A DNA stretch of 40,996 nt from Planctomicrobium piriforme (GCA_945861585.1 CAMAVC010000020.1:1-40996), one strand, 5' to 3'; positions 34,219-40,996 are shown, numbered from the stretch's first letter. Program-made: numbers and translations. The notes: generated by a model from the sequence alone, not told the origin.

Positions 34219-35445
34219 ATGGCTGCTGCCGACTCCCCGACGCCTGGAGGCTTTCTGCTCAACCGGAGCGAATGGGCTCTGCTCGGCGCGATCGTGGTCG
34301 CCGTCGTCCTCACAGCGCTCGTCGACGCCAATCATTCGTATTGGTTTCAGCCCCTCGCGAGCCTGCGCGACATCGCGCGGAGCACGGCGATGCTCGGAAT
34401 CTTCGCCTTGGGCGCGGCTGTGGTAATCATCGCCGGCGGCATCGATCTCTCCGCGGGCTCGATGATCGCCCTTTCGACGACCGTCTGCGCCGCCACGATG
34501 CTCGCGCTCGCACCGACCGAGATGGTGGGCTTCAAGCCGGTGGGCGGAGCGGTGGTGGCAGCCGGCTGCCTCGCGAGCTTGCTCGCCGGATTCCTTGTGG
34601 GCACACTCCACACCTGGCTGATCACGGCCGTTCGGCTGCCGCCGTTCATCGCCACGCTGGCCACGCTCGTCGGCCTGCGGAGCCTCGCTCGGGCCCTGGC
34701 CACGAGCACCACCGCCGCGCTGTTGCCCACGAAGAACAGCCAGATCAACGTCTACGATCCCGCGTTCAAGTTCGTGCGTGACAACGTCTGGATTCCCGTA
34801 GCCGTCTTCGGCCTGCTGGCCTTCGTCACCTGGCTTCTCCTCACGCGGACGGTGCTCGGCCGCCACGTGCACGCCCTCGGCGGCAACGAGCAGGCAGCCC
34901 GGCTCGCCGGCATCCGCACCGACAACGTGAAGTGGTTCGCCTACTGCTACGGCGCCATGACGGCGGCGCTCGCGGGGCTCTTCTACGTGGCCAACGAGTC
35001 GGTCGCCGCCCCGGCGATCCAAGCCCGCGGCCACGAGCTCAACGCGATCGCCGCCGCCGTGGTCGGTGGCTGCTCGCTCGCCGGCGGCGTCGGCACGGTG
35101 CCTGGCACGGTGCTCGGCACGGTGTTCCTGCGGGTGGTGATCGACGCGGTGGCGAAAGTGATCAAGACGGAGGCGGAGATCTACGAAGGGCTGATCGTGG
35201 GCGTGGTCGTGGTGCTTGCCGTCACCTTCTCGCAGGTCGGTCAGTTCGCGAAGGGCGGCCGGCGGATTTTTCCGGGACTCCTCGGGCTCTGCGCCGTCCC
35301 CGTGCTCGCCCTGCTCGTGGGCAGCGTGGTCGCGATGACCGCGGGGCCGCGGGCCGGCATCGCTGCCGGGCTCGCCACCCTCGCCCTGCTCGCGGCCGTA
35401 CGGTTTTGGGAAGGCCGCCAGACGGCTGCAGCGAGGCCCGTATGA
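34219..35445 (+). CDS. Sugar ABC transporter permease, CUT2 family
   Basis: A 408-aa inner-membrane permease with about ten to twelve membrane spans. Family motifs are FALGAAVVIIAGGIDLSAGSMIALS, ATLATLVGLRSLARA, GRHVHALGGNEQAARLAGI and GHELNAIAAAVVGGCSLAGG, as in RbsC-type proteins. The C-terminus is longer than usual (RbsC is about 320 aa), adding two hydrophobic segments (PGLLGLCAVPVLALLVGSVVAM; AGIAAGLATLALLAAV). ATG at 34219 (MAAADSPTP) suits a short cytosolic tail; an earlier start at 34150 overlaps the binding-protein gene. The ATPase start overlaps its stop (ATGA). Confidence 0.92.
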   Translation: MAAADSPTPGGFLLNRSEWALLGAIVVAVVLTALVDANHSYWFQPLASLRDIARSTAMLGIFALGAAVVIIAGGIDLSAGSMIALSTTVCAATMLALAPTEMVGFKPVGGAVVAAGCLASLLAGFLVGTLHTWLITAVRLPPFIATLATLVGLRSLARALATSTTAALLPTKNSQINVYDPAFKFVRDNVWIPVAVFGLLAFVTWLLLTRTVLGRHVHALGGNEQAARLAGIRTDNVKWFAYCYGAMTAALAGLFYVANESVAAPAIQARGHELNAIAAAVVGGCSLAGGVGTVPGTVLGTVFLRVVIDAVAKVIKTEAEIYEGLIVGVVVVLAVTFSQVGQFAKGGRRIFPGLLGLCAVPVLALLVGSVVAMTAGPRAGIAAGLATLALLAAVRFWEGRQTAAARPV

Positions 35446-36980
35446 CCGCCGCACCGGCCGGCAGTGGCACCGCCGATCTGGCGATCGCAATGCGGTCGAT
35501 CACAAAGCGATTCCCCGGCGTGGTGGCGCTCGACGGCGTGTCGCTCGACGTGCGCAGAGGCGAACTCCACGCCATCTGCGGCGAGAACGGCGCGGGCAAA
35601 AGCACGCTCATGAAGATCCTCTCGGGCGTCTATCGGCCCGATGCCGGAGCGCTCGAGATCCACGGCCAGCCGGTGCGGTTTACCGGCACCCGCGACGCGG
35701 AGCGGGCCGGCGTGGCGATCATTCACCAGGAGCTGAACCTCGTCGAAGATCTCTCGGTGGCGGCCAACGTGTTTCTGGGCCGCGAGCGGCGCACAGCGCT
35801 CGGCCTCGTCGACGATCGGGCGATGGAGACCGAGACAGCCCGCCTGCTCGAAATGCTGGAATGCCGCGTGGCGCCACGGACGCGGGCCGGCAGCCTCCGC
35901 GTGGGCGACCAGCAACTCGTGGAGATCGCCAAGGCTCTGTCGCTCGATGCCTCGATCCTCGTGATGGACGAGCCGACGAGCGCGCTGACGGAGGCCGAAT
36001 CGGCACGGCTCGAACGCACGGTCTGCCGGCTCCGTGACCGCGGCACCACGATCCTCTACATCTCGCACAAGATGGACGAGGTGTTTCGGCTCGCCGACCG
36101 GATTACGGTGCTCCGCGATGGCCGCCACGTGCGGACGGTCGACCGCGGGGCGACGACACCGAAGGAGGTCACATGCTGGATGGTGGGCCGTGAGATCGCC
36201 GGGCAGGTGTTTCACGAACCGCGGCCCCACGGCGACACGCTCCTCGAAATTCACCGCCTCACGCTCCCCTGGCCCGAGCATCCGCGGGGCTACAGGCTCG
36301 CCGACGTGTCGCTCGATCTGCATGCGGGCGAGATCGTGGGCGTGGCCGGGCTCATGGGCGCGGGCCGCACCGAGCTCTTGGAGACGATCTTCGGCGTCTC
36401 GCCCCCCACCTGGGCCGGCGAGATTCTGCTCGCCGGCCGCCCCGTTCGATTCACCCATCCGCGTGAGGCCTGTGACGCAGGCATCGCGATGGTCACGGAG
36501 GATCGCAAGCGTCTCGGCCTATTCCCCGATCTCGATGTCGCGGGCAACATCAGCCTCTGCAGTCTGCACGAGGCCCTGCGGGGCGGCCTGCTCAGCCGCA
36601 GCCGCGAGGAGGCGCTCGTGGCCGGCCCGCTCCGCGACACCGGCGTGAAGACACCGAGCCCACATGCCTCGATCATGGGGCTGTCGGGGGGCAATCAACA
36701 GAAGTGCGTCATCGGCCGCTGGCTGCTTACGGAGCCGCGGATTCTTTTGCTCGACGACCCGACACGCGGCATCGACGTGGGGGCCAAGGCCGAGCTCTAC
36801 CAGCTCATCGACCGTCTCTGCCGCCAGGGCATGGCGGTGCTCCTCACGTCGAGCGAGCTCCCGGAGCTCCTGACACTCTCCGACCGCATTCTCGTGCTCG
36901 CCGAAGGCCGCCTGACCGCCGAGTTCACCCGGGCCGAGGCCACCGAACATCGGATTCTCGAAGCCGCGACGGGCTCATGA
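35442..36980 (+). CDS. Sugar ABC transporter ATP-binding protein, two fused nucleotide-binding domains
   Basis: A 512-aa RbsA/MglA-type ATPase. NBD1 has Walker A GENGAGKST (about 47-55), signature LRVGDQQLVEIAKAL and Walker B ILVMDEPTSAL. NBD2 has a degenerate Walker A GLMGAGRTE, signature LSGGNQQKCVIGRWL, and Walker B ILLLDDPTRGIDVGAK, in which the usual catalytic Glu is Asp. Start at 35442 overlaps the permease stop. The 3' end is duplicated: the final 47 coding bases plus 3 more recur at 38069-38118, across the DUF1559 cassette. Confidence 0.95.
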   Translation: MTAAPAGSGTADLAIAMRSITKRFPGVVALDGVSLDVRRGELHAICGENGAGKSTLMKILSGVYRPDAGALEIHGQPVRFTGTRDAERAGVAIIHQELNLVEDLSVAANVFLGRERRTALGLVDDRAMETETARLLEMLECRVAPRTRAGSLRVGDQQLVEIAKALSLDASILVMDEPTSALTEAESARLERTVCRLRDRGTTILYISHKMDEVFRLADRITVLRDGRHVRTVDRGATTPKEVTCWMVGREIAGQVFHEPRPHGDTLLEIHRLTLPWPEHPRGYRLADVSLDLHAGEIVGVAGLMGAGRTELLETIFGVSPPTWAGEILLAGRPVRFTHPREACDAGIAMVTEDRKRLGLFPDLDVAGNISLCSLHEALRGGLLSRSREEALVAGPLRDTGVKTPSPHASIMGLSGGNQQKCVIGRWLLTEPRILLLDDPTRGIDVGAKAELYQLIDRLCRQGMAVLLTSSELPELLTLSDRILVLAEGRLTAEFTRAEATEHRILEAATGS

Positions 36981-36983
36981 CCC
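36934..36983 (+). repeat. 50-bp direct repeat, left copy (inside ABC ATPase 3' end)
   Basis: Encodes the last 14 residues (EATEHRILEAATGS) and stop of the sugar ATPase, plus CCC. It recurs at 38069-38118 with one difference (T at 36956 versus G at 38091). It holds the palindrome TCATGA, the Ser codon plus stop of this gene. Confidence 0.97.
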
Positions 36984-36995
36984 GTACGCCTCGTT

Positions 36996-38006
36996 TCAGT
37001 TGCTGAGCGATTCTCCGTCGGCAATACCTGCCAATGCATTGAGAATCGATTGCTCGATGTCTGTTCGGACTGGCCGCACGGCGCCGTCGACGGTTGTGAA
37101 CATCACAACATCGCCATGCCCGCTGTTGAACCTTGGAGGGTCAGACGTTGGCTCAGCACCGAGGCCATTCATGACGGGCCAGCCGGCGGCACCAATCCAG
37201 CCGATCGATCCAGCATTTTCACCCAGCATAATGGTTTTGGATGTCCCGTCCACCATCTGGTGGATTCTTCGCGCGTGTCGAGTTACGAAAACTCCCGTCC
37301 ATTTTCTTCCTGTCGGCGTGTTGCCATATGCACCAGAAACGCCGACATAATTTGAAAGTCCAAGATCTTTTTCCGATCGTCCGCGAATCTCGATCACGGG
37401 ACCTGATGACGACTCATACGTGAAGGAGGTATCGATGACGAAATTCTGCTCACCAGAAATCGCTGCAGGACATCTCAAGACGGCTATTGGCCTGCATGCC
37501 GCCGCAAATGTTTCGGGCCCCGCAGTCCAATAGCCGTAGTAAGACCCGCCGGGCAACTTCGTCGAGTGTTGCCGCAGAAGATGCGGGTCGAGCCTGGAAT
37601 GGATGTCAGTTTCTTCGAAGAAGGGTAGTAAGACCGGAAGCAGCCCGACATTGGAAAAGTCCCACTGCCATGTCTGGGGGGCTTCAGCTTGGTCGTCAAA
37701 GCCGTTCCCGTTTTTGTCCCACGGCCCGAGATACCCGATGGGCAGGCGTCGCTCGGCGGTTTCGAATGCAGCTGTTGCCAGGGCAATCTGCCGAAGGTGG
37801 CTCGCGCATGTGGCTCGGCGTGCCCCAGCTCTTGCTGATTGGACGGCGGGAAGAAGCAGGCCGACAAGCGTTGCAATGATGGCAACGACCACCAGCAACT
37901 CGACAAGCGTCACACCGCGAACGGAGTCGCTCGAAATGACACACACCGAGCGAGACCGCGGCTGCCTATCGGAAGCGTTCATCGAAGGTGAGGTTAGGGT
38001 GGTCAT
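36996..38006 (-). CDS. DUF1559 protein with prepilin-type N-terminal methylation motif
   Basis: A 336-aa type II pseudopilin-like protein: the prepilin peptidase motif is GVTLVELLVVVAIIATLVGLLLPAVQSARAGARRATC, followed by the DUF1559 domain with a GYLGPW region, a CPA-containing loop (VLRCPAAISG) and the C-terminal FNSGHGDVVMFTTVDGAVRPV, a variant of the family's HPGGVN-type ending. The family is hugely amplified in Planctomycetes, with roles in cell-surface or pilus-like structures proposed but unclear. Start 38006 gives a 30-residue leader; ATG 37982 (MNASDRQ) is an alternative, and the promoter at 37991-38019 would favour it. The upstream region is not operonic with either neighbour. It is the only gene in the cassette. 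Confidence 0.85.
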   Translation of the reverse strand: MTTLTSPSMNASDRQPRSRSVCVISSDSVRGVTLVELLVVVAIIATLVGLLLPAVQSARAGARRATCASHLRQIALATAAFETAERRLPIGYLGPWDKNGNGFDDQAEAPQTWQWDFSNVGLLPVLLPFFEETDIHSRLDPHLLRQHSTKLPGGSYYGYWTAGPETFAAACRPIAVLRCPAAISGEQNFVIDTSFTYESSSGPVIEIRGRSEKDLGLSNYVGVSGAYGNTPTGRKWTGVFVTRHARRIHQMVDGTSKTIMLGENAGSIGWIGAAGWPVMNGLGAEPTSDPPRFNSGHGDVVMFTTVDGAVRPVRTDIEQSILNALAGIADGESLSN

Positions 38007-38019
38007 CCGAACGTGTCAA
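37991..38019 (-). promoter_or_regulatory. Possible promoter of the DUF1559 gene
   Basis: On the minus strand TTGACA (38019-38014) and TAACCT (37996-37991) are separated by 17 bp. The -35 is perfect, the -10 weak (3 of 6). It would start transcription near 37984, making the ATG at 37982 nearly leaderless and the ATG at 38006 untranslated. It lies within the cassette, so the cassette carries its own promoter if this is real. Confidence 0.4.
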
Positions 38020-38068
38020 CGACTTTGAGGCACCTGTCGAACGAATCGAGTACGCCGCAAATGCCAGT

Positions 38069-38118
38069 CCGAGGCCACCGAACATCGGATGCTCGAAGCC
38101 GCGACGGGCTCATGACCC
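38069..38118 (+). repeat. 50-bp direct repeat, right copy (at the ThiF-like 3' end)
   Basis: 49/50 identical to 36934-36983. Its TCATGA (38110-38115) contains the stop codon of the minus-strand ThiF-like gene (38110-38112) abutting the copied ATPase stop (38113-38115). The remnant reads EATEHRMLEAATGS in the ATPase frame. Confidence 0.97.
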
Positions 38119-39144
38119 AAGATAGCGGGCCACGATGCCTCGCGCCTGGGCCTCGTCGCGAGTGCCCGATACGATCGCGCGGCCGTCGGCGAACACGGCG
38201 AGCTCGATGCCCGGCTCCACCTGCGCGCGCACGATCCACGGGTTCCCGGTCACGCTCCCCACGTCCGCCAGCCGAGCAGCCAGCGAGGCCAGATCGATAC
38301 CCGGCGTCGCCGGCATGATCTGCACCGCGTCGCGGCCGCAGAGTGCCGTCGGCCGCCCGCCGAGCCGGCCTTCGAGCCAGGGATAGTCGCCGCCGCGGCA
38401 GGTCGGGCAGCCCTCCGCCGCGAGGGCCGAGAGATCGATCGTCCGCCAGACGTTGTCCCACAGGTCGCACACGAGCATCCGGCTCGCCGTCCGCTCGACG
38501 CAGCCGACGAGCAGCTTGATCGCCTCGGCCGCTTCGACGGCGCCGACCACGAGCGCGGCCGGCCCGATGATGCCGGCCGTGTCGCACGTGGGAAGTGAAC
38601 CCGGCGTTGGCGGCTCAGGCACGAGGCAGCGCAGGCAGGCGGTGCGGCCGGGGAGGATCGTGAGCACCCGGCCCTCGGCACCGATCGCTCCGCCGTGCAC
38701 CCACGGCAGGCCGTGCCGGCAGGCGTATTCATTGACCAGATACCGCGCTTCGAAGTTGTCGGTGCCATCGACGATCACATCCACACCGCGGAGCAGATCG
38801 GCTGCAGTTGCCGCCGTGAGGTCGGCCACGACAGGCTCGATCGTGGCGGCCGCATTGATCGCGGTGAGATGCCGGGCGGCCGTAACGGCCTTCGGCAGCC
38901 CGGCCGCCACGTCGGCCTCGTCGAACAGCACCTGCCGGGGCAGGTTCGAAAGCTCGGGCACGTCGCGGTCGATGAGCCGCACGAAGCCGACGCCGGCCCG
39001 CACGAGGGCGAGCGCGACGACGCTGCCGAGCGCTCCGCAGCCGACCACGGCTACGCGGCCGGCCGCGAGCCGTGCCTGGCCCTCGGCACCCAGTGGTGCA
39101 AAGCGGATCTGTCGCGAGTAGCGATCGGGATCGAACGATGTCAT
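38110..39144 (-). CDS. ThiF/MoeB/HesA-family adenylyltransferase
   Basis: A 344-aa E1-like enzyme that adenylates the C-terminus of a ubiquitin-like sulfur carrier (ThiS or MoaD type). The nucleotide-binding loop VVGCGALGS (residues 33-41) is followed by RLIDRDVPELSNLPRQVLF and VDGTDNFEARYLVNE. Zinc cysteines appear as CLRC and CPTC pairs, and the active-site Cys in LPTCDTAGIIGP. The last about 70 residues (GIDLASLAARL onward) are a small extra domain, ubiquitin-like or rhodanese-like in size but not recognised. ATG at 39144 starts MTSFDPDRYSRQIRF, the family start. No thiS, moaD or moaE is next to it, so thiamine versus molybdopterin is open. Confidence 0.9.
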   Translation of the reverse strand: MTSFDPDRYSRQIRFAPLGAEGQARLAAGRVAVVGCGALGSVVALALVRAGVGFVRLIDRDVPELSNLPRQVLFDEADVAAGLPKAVTAARHLTAINAAATIEPVVADLTAATAADLLRGVDVIVDGTDNFEARYLVNEYACRHGLPWVHGGAIGAEGRVLTILPGRTACLRCLVPEPPTPGSLPTCDTAGIIGPAALVVGAVEAAEAIKLLVGCVERTASRMLVCDLWDNVWRTIDLSALAAEGCPTCRGGDYPWLEGRLGGRPTALCGRDAVQIMPATPGIDLASLAARLADVGSVTGNPWIVRAQVEPGIELAVFADGRAIVSGTRDEAQARGIVARYLGS

Positions 39145-39326
39145 GCGCACGATGCTACCAGACGTCTCCCCGCGCCGGGGGCAGTGGGTGTGACCCTCAC
39201 CGGGTTGCATTCCTTGTGCGAGCCTACGATGGTGCAGGCCTCCGCTGGCCTCCGCGATGCTTCCTCGATCGGTGCAGCAGCGTCACACTCCGCCTGCCAA
39301 GCGAGAAACGCCGCCATCTCGCCAGC

Positions 39327-39415
39327 AGATAACGATTGCGATCAGCGGCAAGCGACCGAGGGGCTAACCATTTCGCGGGACTTCATCGCGAGTCCGCTGC
39401 ATTGCGTGGTTATCC
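39327..39415 (-). repeat. attC site A (outermost)
   Basis: An 89-bp imperfect inverted repeat. Minus strand: R'' GGATAAC, L'' TGCAGCGGACTCGCGA, L' CTTGCCGCTGATCGC, R' GTTATCT. The centre differs from sites B and C, while the arms match. Confidence 0.8.
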
Positions 39416-39505
39416 CCGGCGGCGTTCCTACGACTCACAGGCCGAAAGGACGGCGATTACCCATAAAAACCCGATGATGTAGAATGTCACCAGGAGGATT
39501 GACGC

Positions 39506-39724
39506 ATGACGAAAGTCGCTGTTGCCGAAGACCTTGCAGCAAAAATCCGTGCCAGTGACGGGCCAATTGAACTAGTGGACGCAAGCGGCCGGACGGTTGG
39601 ACTCGTGCGGCGACCGCCAACCGAAGCGGAAATAGCAAGGGCCCGCAGTCGGGCTAGCTCCGAAGGAAAGCGACTATCTTGGGCTGAGGTCGTCGCAAAG
39701 GTTCGAGACGGAGCGCCCGAGTGA
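39506..39724 (+). CDS. Putative antitoxin of a RelE/ParE-type pair (cassette gene)
   Basis: A 72-aa protein (starts MTKVAVAEDLAAKIRASDGP) with the N-terminal small-beta/helix look of type II antitoxins and an AbrB/Phd-like GRTVGLVRRPPTEAEIARARSR segment; I do not recognise a named family. AGGAGG at 39492-39497 precedes the ATG and a TAGAAT -10-like box lies at 39480-39485. The next gene overlaps by 4 bp (GTGA). It lies in a cassette in antisense to the array, as self-promoted toxin-antitoxin cassettes can be. Confidence 0.65.
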   Translation: MTKVAVAEDLAAKIRASDGPIELVDASGRTVGLVRRPPTEAEIARARSRASSEGKRLSWAEVVAKVRDGAPE

Positions 39725-39968
39725 CTTACAACGTCGAGTTTTCGCTGGACGCTGCAGCGGAGCTTTTACGGATAGCCGGTGTGACTGGCTCGGCGTCAGC
39801 CATCCGCGCTGCAGACTCAATTCGACGGCGGCTGGAAGTTGATCCCGCGGGAAATGGAAACTTCCTGTCGGAAGGGCTGTACTACATCGACGAGGAGCCT
39901 CTTCGGGCATTTTCCTCATCGACGTGGAGTCGGCGTCTGTAGAGATAACCGACTTCCGCATTCTGTGA
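39721..39968 (+). pseudogene. RelE/ParE-like toxin, broken by a frameshift
   Basis: The open frame from GTG 39721 gives 73 aa (starts MTYNVEFSLDAAAELLRIAG, then IRRRLEVDPAGNGNFLSEGLYYIDEEPLRAF) and stops at 39942. One base added in the GGG run at about 39905-39907 restores a natural C-terminus, IFLIDVESASVEITDFRIL, ending TGA at 39966-39968, just before attC site B. This ending matches the RelE/ParE fold, so the gene is either inactivated by a 1-bp deletion or carries a sequencing error at a homopolymer. The start overlaps the antitoxin stop. Confidence 0.65.
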
Positions 39969-39970
39969 CT

Positions 39971-40058
39971 GGATAACGGTAGCGATCAGCGGCTCGCGAC
40001 CTTACGCGAGCCACAACGACCGATTTTATCGCGAGTCCGCTGCATTGCGTTGTTATGC
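39971..40058 (-). repeat. attC site B
   Basis: An 88-bp site. Minus strand: R'' GCATAAC, L'' TGCAGCGGACTCGCGA, L' TCGCGAGCCGCTGATCGC, R' GTTATCC. It is highly similar to site C, including the ACCGATTTTATCGCGAG part of the centre. The TAA in its R'' is the stop of the cassette gene 40053-40280. Confidence 0.88.
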
Positions 40059-40280
40059 GCTTTCGCGTTGACCTACGGGCTGCAACTCAAACACTCGCCC
40101 CAACGCCGACGCCTCTGCCAATCGGCCTGCCTTCAGGGCCGCACGCACAGCGTCCAGTTTCCGTGCGTCGCCGACACTCAGGTACGGCGCCCAGCCAGTG
40201 TCGTCGTCGATCAACTCGACCTCGACCTCCGCCGCATACCGGCCTTCATGGATCAGTTTGATTTTCTTTTTTTCGATCAC
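40053..40280 (-). CDS. Small cassette protein paired with the DUF4258 gene
   Basis: A 75-aa protein (MIEKKKIKLIHEGRYAAEVEV, then LIDDDTGWAPYLSVGDARKLDAVRAALKAGRL) of a small family, unnamed here, often seen after DUF4258-type proteins and plausibly an antitoxin. The stop TAA lies inside attC site B, a classic cassette arrangement. Its ATG at 40280 overlaps the upstream gene by 4 bp (ATGA). In sense with the array. Confidence 0.7.
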   Translation of the reverse strand: MIEKKKIKLIHEGRYAAEVEVELIDDDTGWAPYLSVGDARKLDAVRAALKAGRLAEASALGRVFELQPVGQRESA

Positions 40281-40606
40281 GTGTGGAGCCTCCTCGTAAA
40301 CGTCTCATCCCAAAGGTTCGGGTCGGGTCTGTAGGCCGTCACCAGCACCGCAGGCCTATTGTAACCACGAGGCACACCCCACACTGCATGAACCGGACTG
40401 CCGTCGACAGCCCGCTGGAGAACAAGCACCGCGGCGCCCTTCGGATAATCGGGGTATTCCTCGACGACGACCGCAGAACCAGCCCCCAAGAGGAGCTCGT
40501 CAACCGTGAACCCATCGTCGGCCAGCGCGTCGTATCCGTGCTCGGATATCCGAACATCGCCGGCTGTGATCAGAGCGCCGAACTGTTGCCAGAGGCGGGA
40601 CACCAT
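40277..40606 (-). CDS. DUF4258-like putative toxin (cassette gene)
   Basis: A 109-aa protein with the DUF4258 start pattern VRISEHGYDALADDGFTVDELLLG followed by VVEEYPDYPKGAAVLVLQR, VHAVWGV and LVTAYRPDPNLWDETFT. DUF4258 is a RelE-like fold often found in toxin-antitoxin pairs; toxicity is not proven. It begins 28 bp inside the array from attC site C. Translation is coupled to the next gene. Confidence 0.75.
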   Translation of the reverse strand: MVSRLWQQFGALITAGDVRISEHGYDALADDGFTVDELLLGAGSAVVVEEYPDYPKGAAVLVLQRAVDGSPVHAVWGVPRGYNRPAVLVTAYRPDPNLWDETFTRRLHT

Positions 40607-40633
40607 GCAGTCTCCGGTCGTTTCACTTCTTCC

Positions 40634-40721
40634 GCATAACGCTAGCGATCAGCGGCTCGCGACCTTGGACTTTCCATAAGGACCGATTTTATCGCGAGTC
40701 CGCTGCATCGCGTTGTTAGGC
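40634..40721 (-). repeat. attC site C
   Basis: An 88-bp site. Minus strand: R'' GCCTAAC (a perfect RYYYAAC), L'' TGCAGCGGACTCGCGA, L' TCGCGAGCCGCTGATCGC, R' GTTATGC. It follows the cassette gene ending at 40743. Confidence 0.88.
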
Positions 40722-40742
40722 GCTTCAACTGAATACACGGGA

Positions 40743-40973
40743 TCAAAACGTAATGTGAATCACGCCAAAGCTGTTCCGGTCAATGCTGCCGAACCACCTG
40801 ACGAGAAAGTCATGAGTCTCGCGGAGGGTGCCAATGTACTCCTCGTCGGCGTCTGGGTTGTTATCGGCCACGAAAGCTTGAAGGGCGGTCGCATCAGGTG
40901 GATGTGAGCGGAGATACTCCGCAAAGCTTGATGCGAAATCCGCAGAGATGACGAAGTAGTTGTCGTCGACCAT
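40743..40973 (-). CDS. Small acidic cassette protein of unknown function
   Basis: A 76-aa protein (MVDDNYFVISADFASSFAEYL, then DADEEYIGTLRETHDFLVRWFGSIDRNSFGVIHITF), acidic and soluble, with no recognised family; the size and position are typical of integron cassette genes. It is in sense with attC site C, which begins 22 bp after its stop. The sequence beyond its start (from 40974) ends at the window edge with GGGCAACGTTAA, which might be the start of the next recombination site but is too short to call. Confidence 0.6.
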   Translation of the reverse strand: MVDDNYFVISADFASSFAEYLRSHPPDATALQAFVADNNPDADEEYIGTLRETHDFLVRWFGSIDRNSFGVIHITF

Positions 40974-40996
40974 GGCGCTTCTCAGGGCAACGTTAA

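Larger units (their letters stand above)
36984..38118. mobile_element. DUF1559 cassette with 50-bp target-like duplication
   Basis: The 1085-bp insert (36984-38068) plus one copy of the 50-bp repeat carries a single gene, on the minus strand, between two genes that would otherwise converge and share TCATGA. Insert composition is visibly less G+C rich than its neighbours. A GTACGCC occurs close to both internal ends (36984 and about 38051). No transposase, no terminal inverted repeats and no IS is seen, so the mechanism is unknown; repeat length excludes a simple short target-site duplication. Confidence 0.75.
39327..40996 (-). mobile_element. Integron-type gene-cassette array (attC cluster), right edge open
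   Basis: Three attC sites (39327-39415, 39971-40058, 40634-40721) delimit two complete and one partial cassette. Reading on the minus strand puts R'' left and R' right of each site with the extra base in the left arm, as in canonical attC, so the array runs right to left and would be fed from an attI beyond 40996. R boxes match inside each cassette: GTTATCC at 39409 with GGATAAC at 39971, and GTTATGC at 40052 with GCATAAC at 40634. No integrase is in the window. The stretch 39145-39326 between the ThiF-like start and the outermost site shows no gene and may be the fossil end of the array. Confidence 0.85.

Noticed and set aside
39145-39326. Additional attC or gene at the end of the array
   Set aside because: No RYYYAAC/GTTRRRY pair or credible reading frame was found; only the plain gap is visible.
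39327-40721. attC sites read in the + orientation
   Set aside because: The extra base of the L arms lies on the right arm in + orientation; canonical sites have it in the left arm, so the minus strand is the proper orientation.

Overview
The window is high-GC planctomycete chromosome. The 16S rRNA fragment at the left edge contains, on the + strand, the exact target complements of three classic planctomycete probes: PLA886 (96-114), EUB338-II (643-660) and PLA46 (914-931). The protein content agrees: a PVC-type CxxCH protein, a DUF1559 pseudopilin-like protein, DUF1207, DUF1573 and a giant VWA/Gly-rich secreted protein. The genus cannot be fixed from this sequence.

Layout. 1-1312: 5' two thirds of a 16S gene (minus) with its leader, boxA and promoter. 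1464-2609: Deg/HtrA protease (minus). 2889-9864: a co-directional run of a 1524-aa VWA protein, ispD, tyrS and a small secreted protein. 9865-10277: interspersed repeats. 10274-12531: HAD phosphatase and a polytopic membrane protein (minus, stop/start overlap). 12592-14992: prpB and a (methyl)citrate synthase, separated by more repeats. 15083-16156: DUF1573 protein (minus). 16486-16840: tmRNA, then a DUF2892 protein and a 1012-aa heme-binding CxxCH protein. 20424-22414: RRM protein and DEAD-box helicase, the latter overlapping tail-to-tail with a DUF4432 epimerase-like gene. 23542-30078: a housekeeping run of a GlmU-type uridylyltransferase, prs, rplY, pth, rpsF, ssb, rplI and dnaB, convergent with tsaD and a DUF1207 outer-membrane protein. 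32462-36980: flavin reductase-like protein and a CUT2-type sugar ABC transporter (lipoprotein, permease, double ATPase). 36984-38118: a DUF1559 gene cassette. 38110-39144: ThiF/MoeB-like protein (minus). 39327-40996: an integron-type gene-cassette array.

The most interesting signals are mobile. (1) Three attC sites of 88-89 bp with matched R-box pairs delimit short toxin/antitoxin-like cassettes; no integrase lies in the window, and the array reads right to left off the right edge. (2) A DUF1559 gene sits exactly at the shared TCATGA end of two convergent genes, bracketed by a 50-bp direct repeat (49/50 identical), so both host genes keep intact 3' ends. (3) At least three families of interspersed, palindrome-rich repeats occupy the gaps after tyrS, prpB, prpC, prs and the RRM gene; one copy supplies a host stop codon and one composite is bounded by a perfect 22-bp inverted repeat.

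The housekeeping genes form recognisable functional blocks: isoprenoid and tRNA-charging (ispD, tyrS), propionate/citrate metabolism (prpBC), ribosome rescue (tmRNA, pth), translation and replication (rpsF-ssb-rplI-dnaB, tsaD), and nucleotide-sugar/PRPP supply (glmU-like, prs). Coordinates, motifs and repeats were read by eye from the sequence; family names are from memory of the families, and no database search was run.
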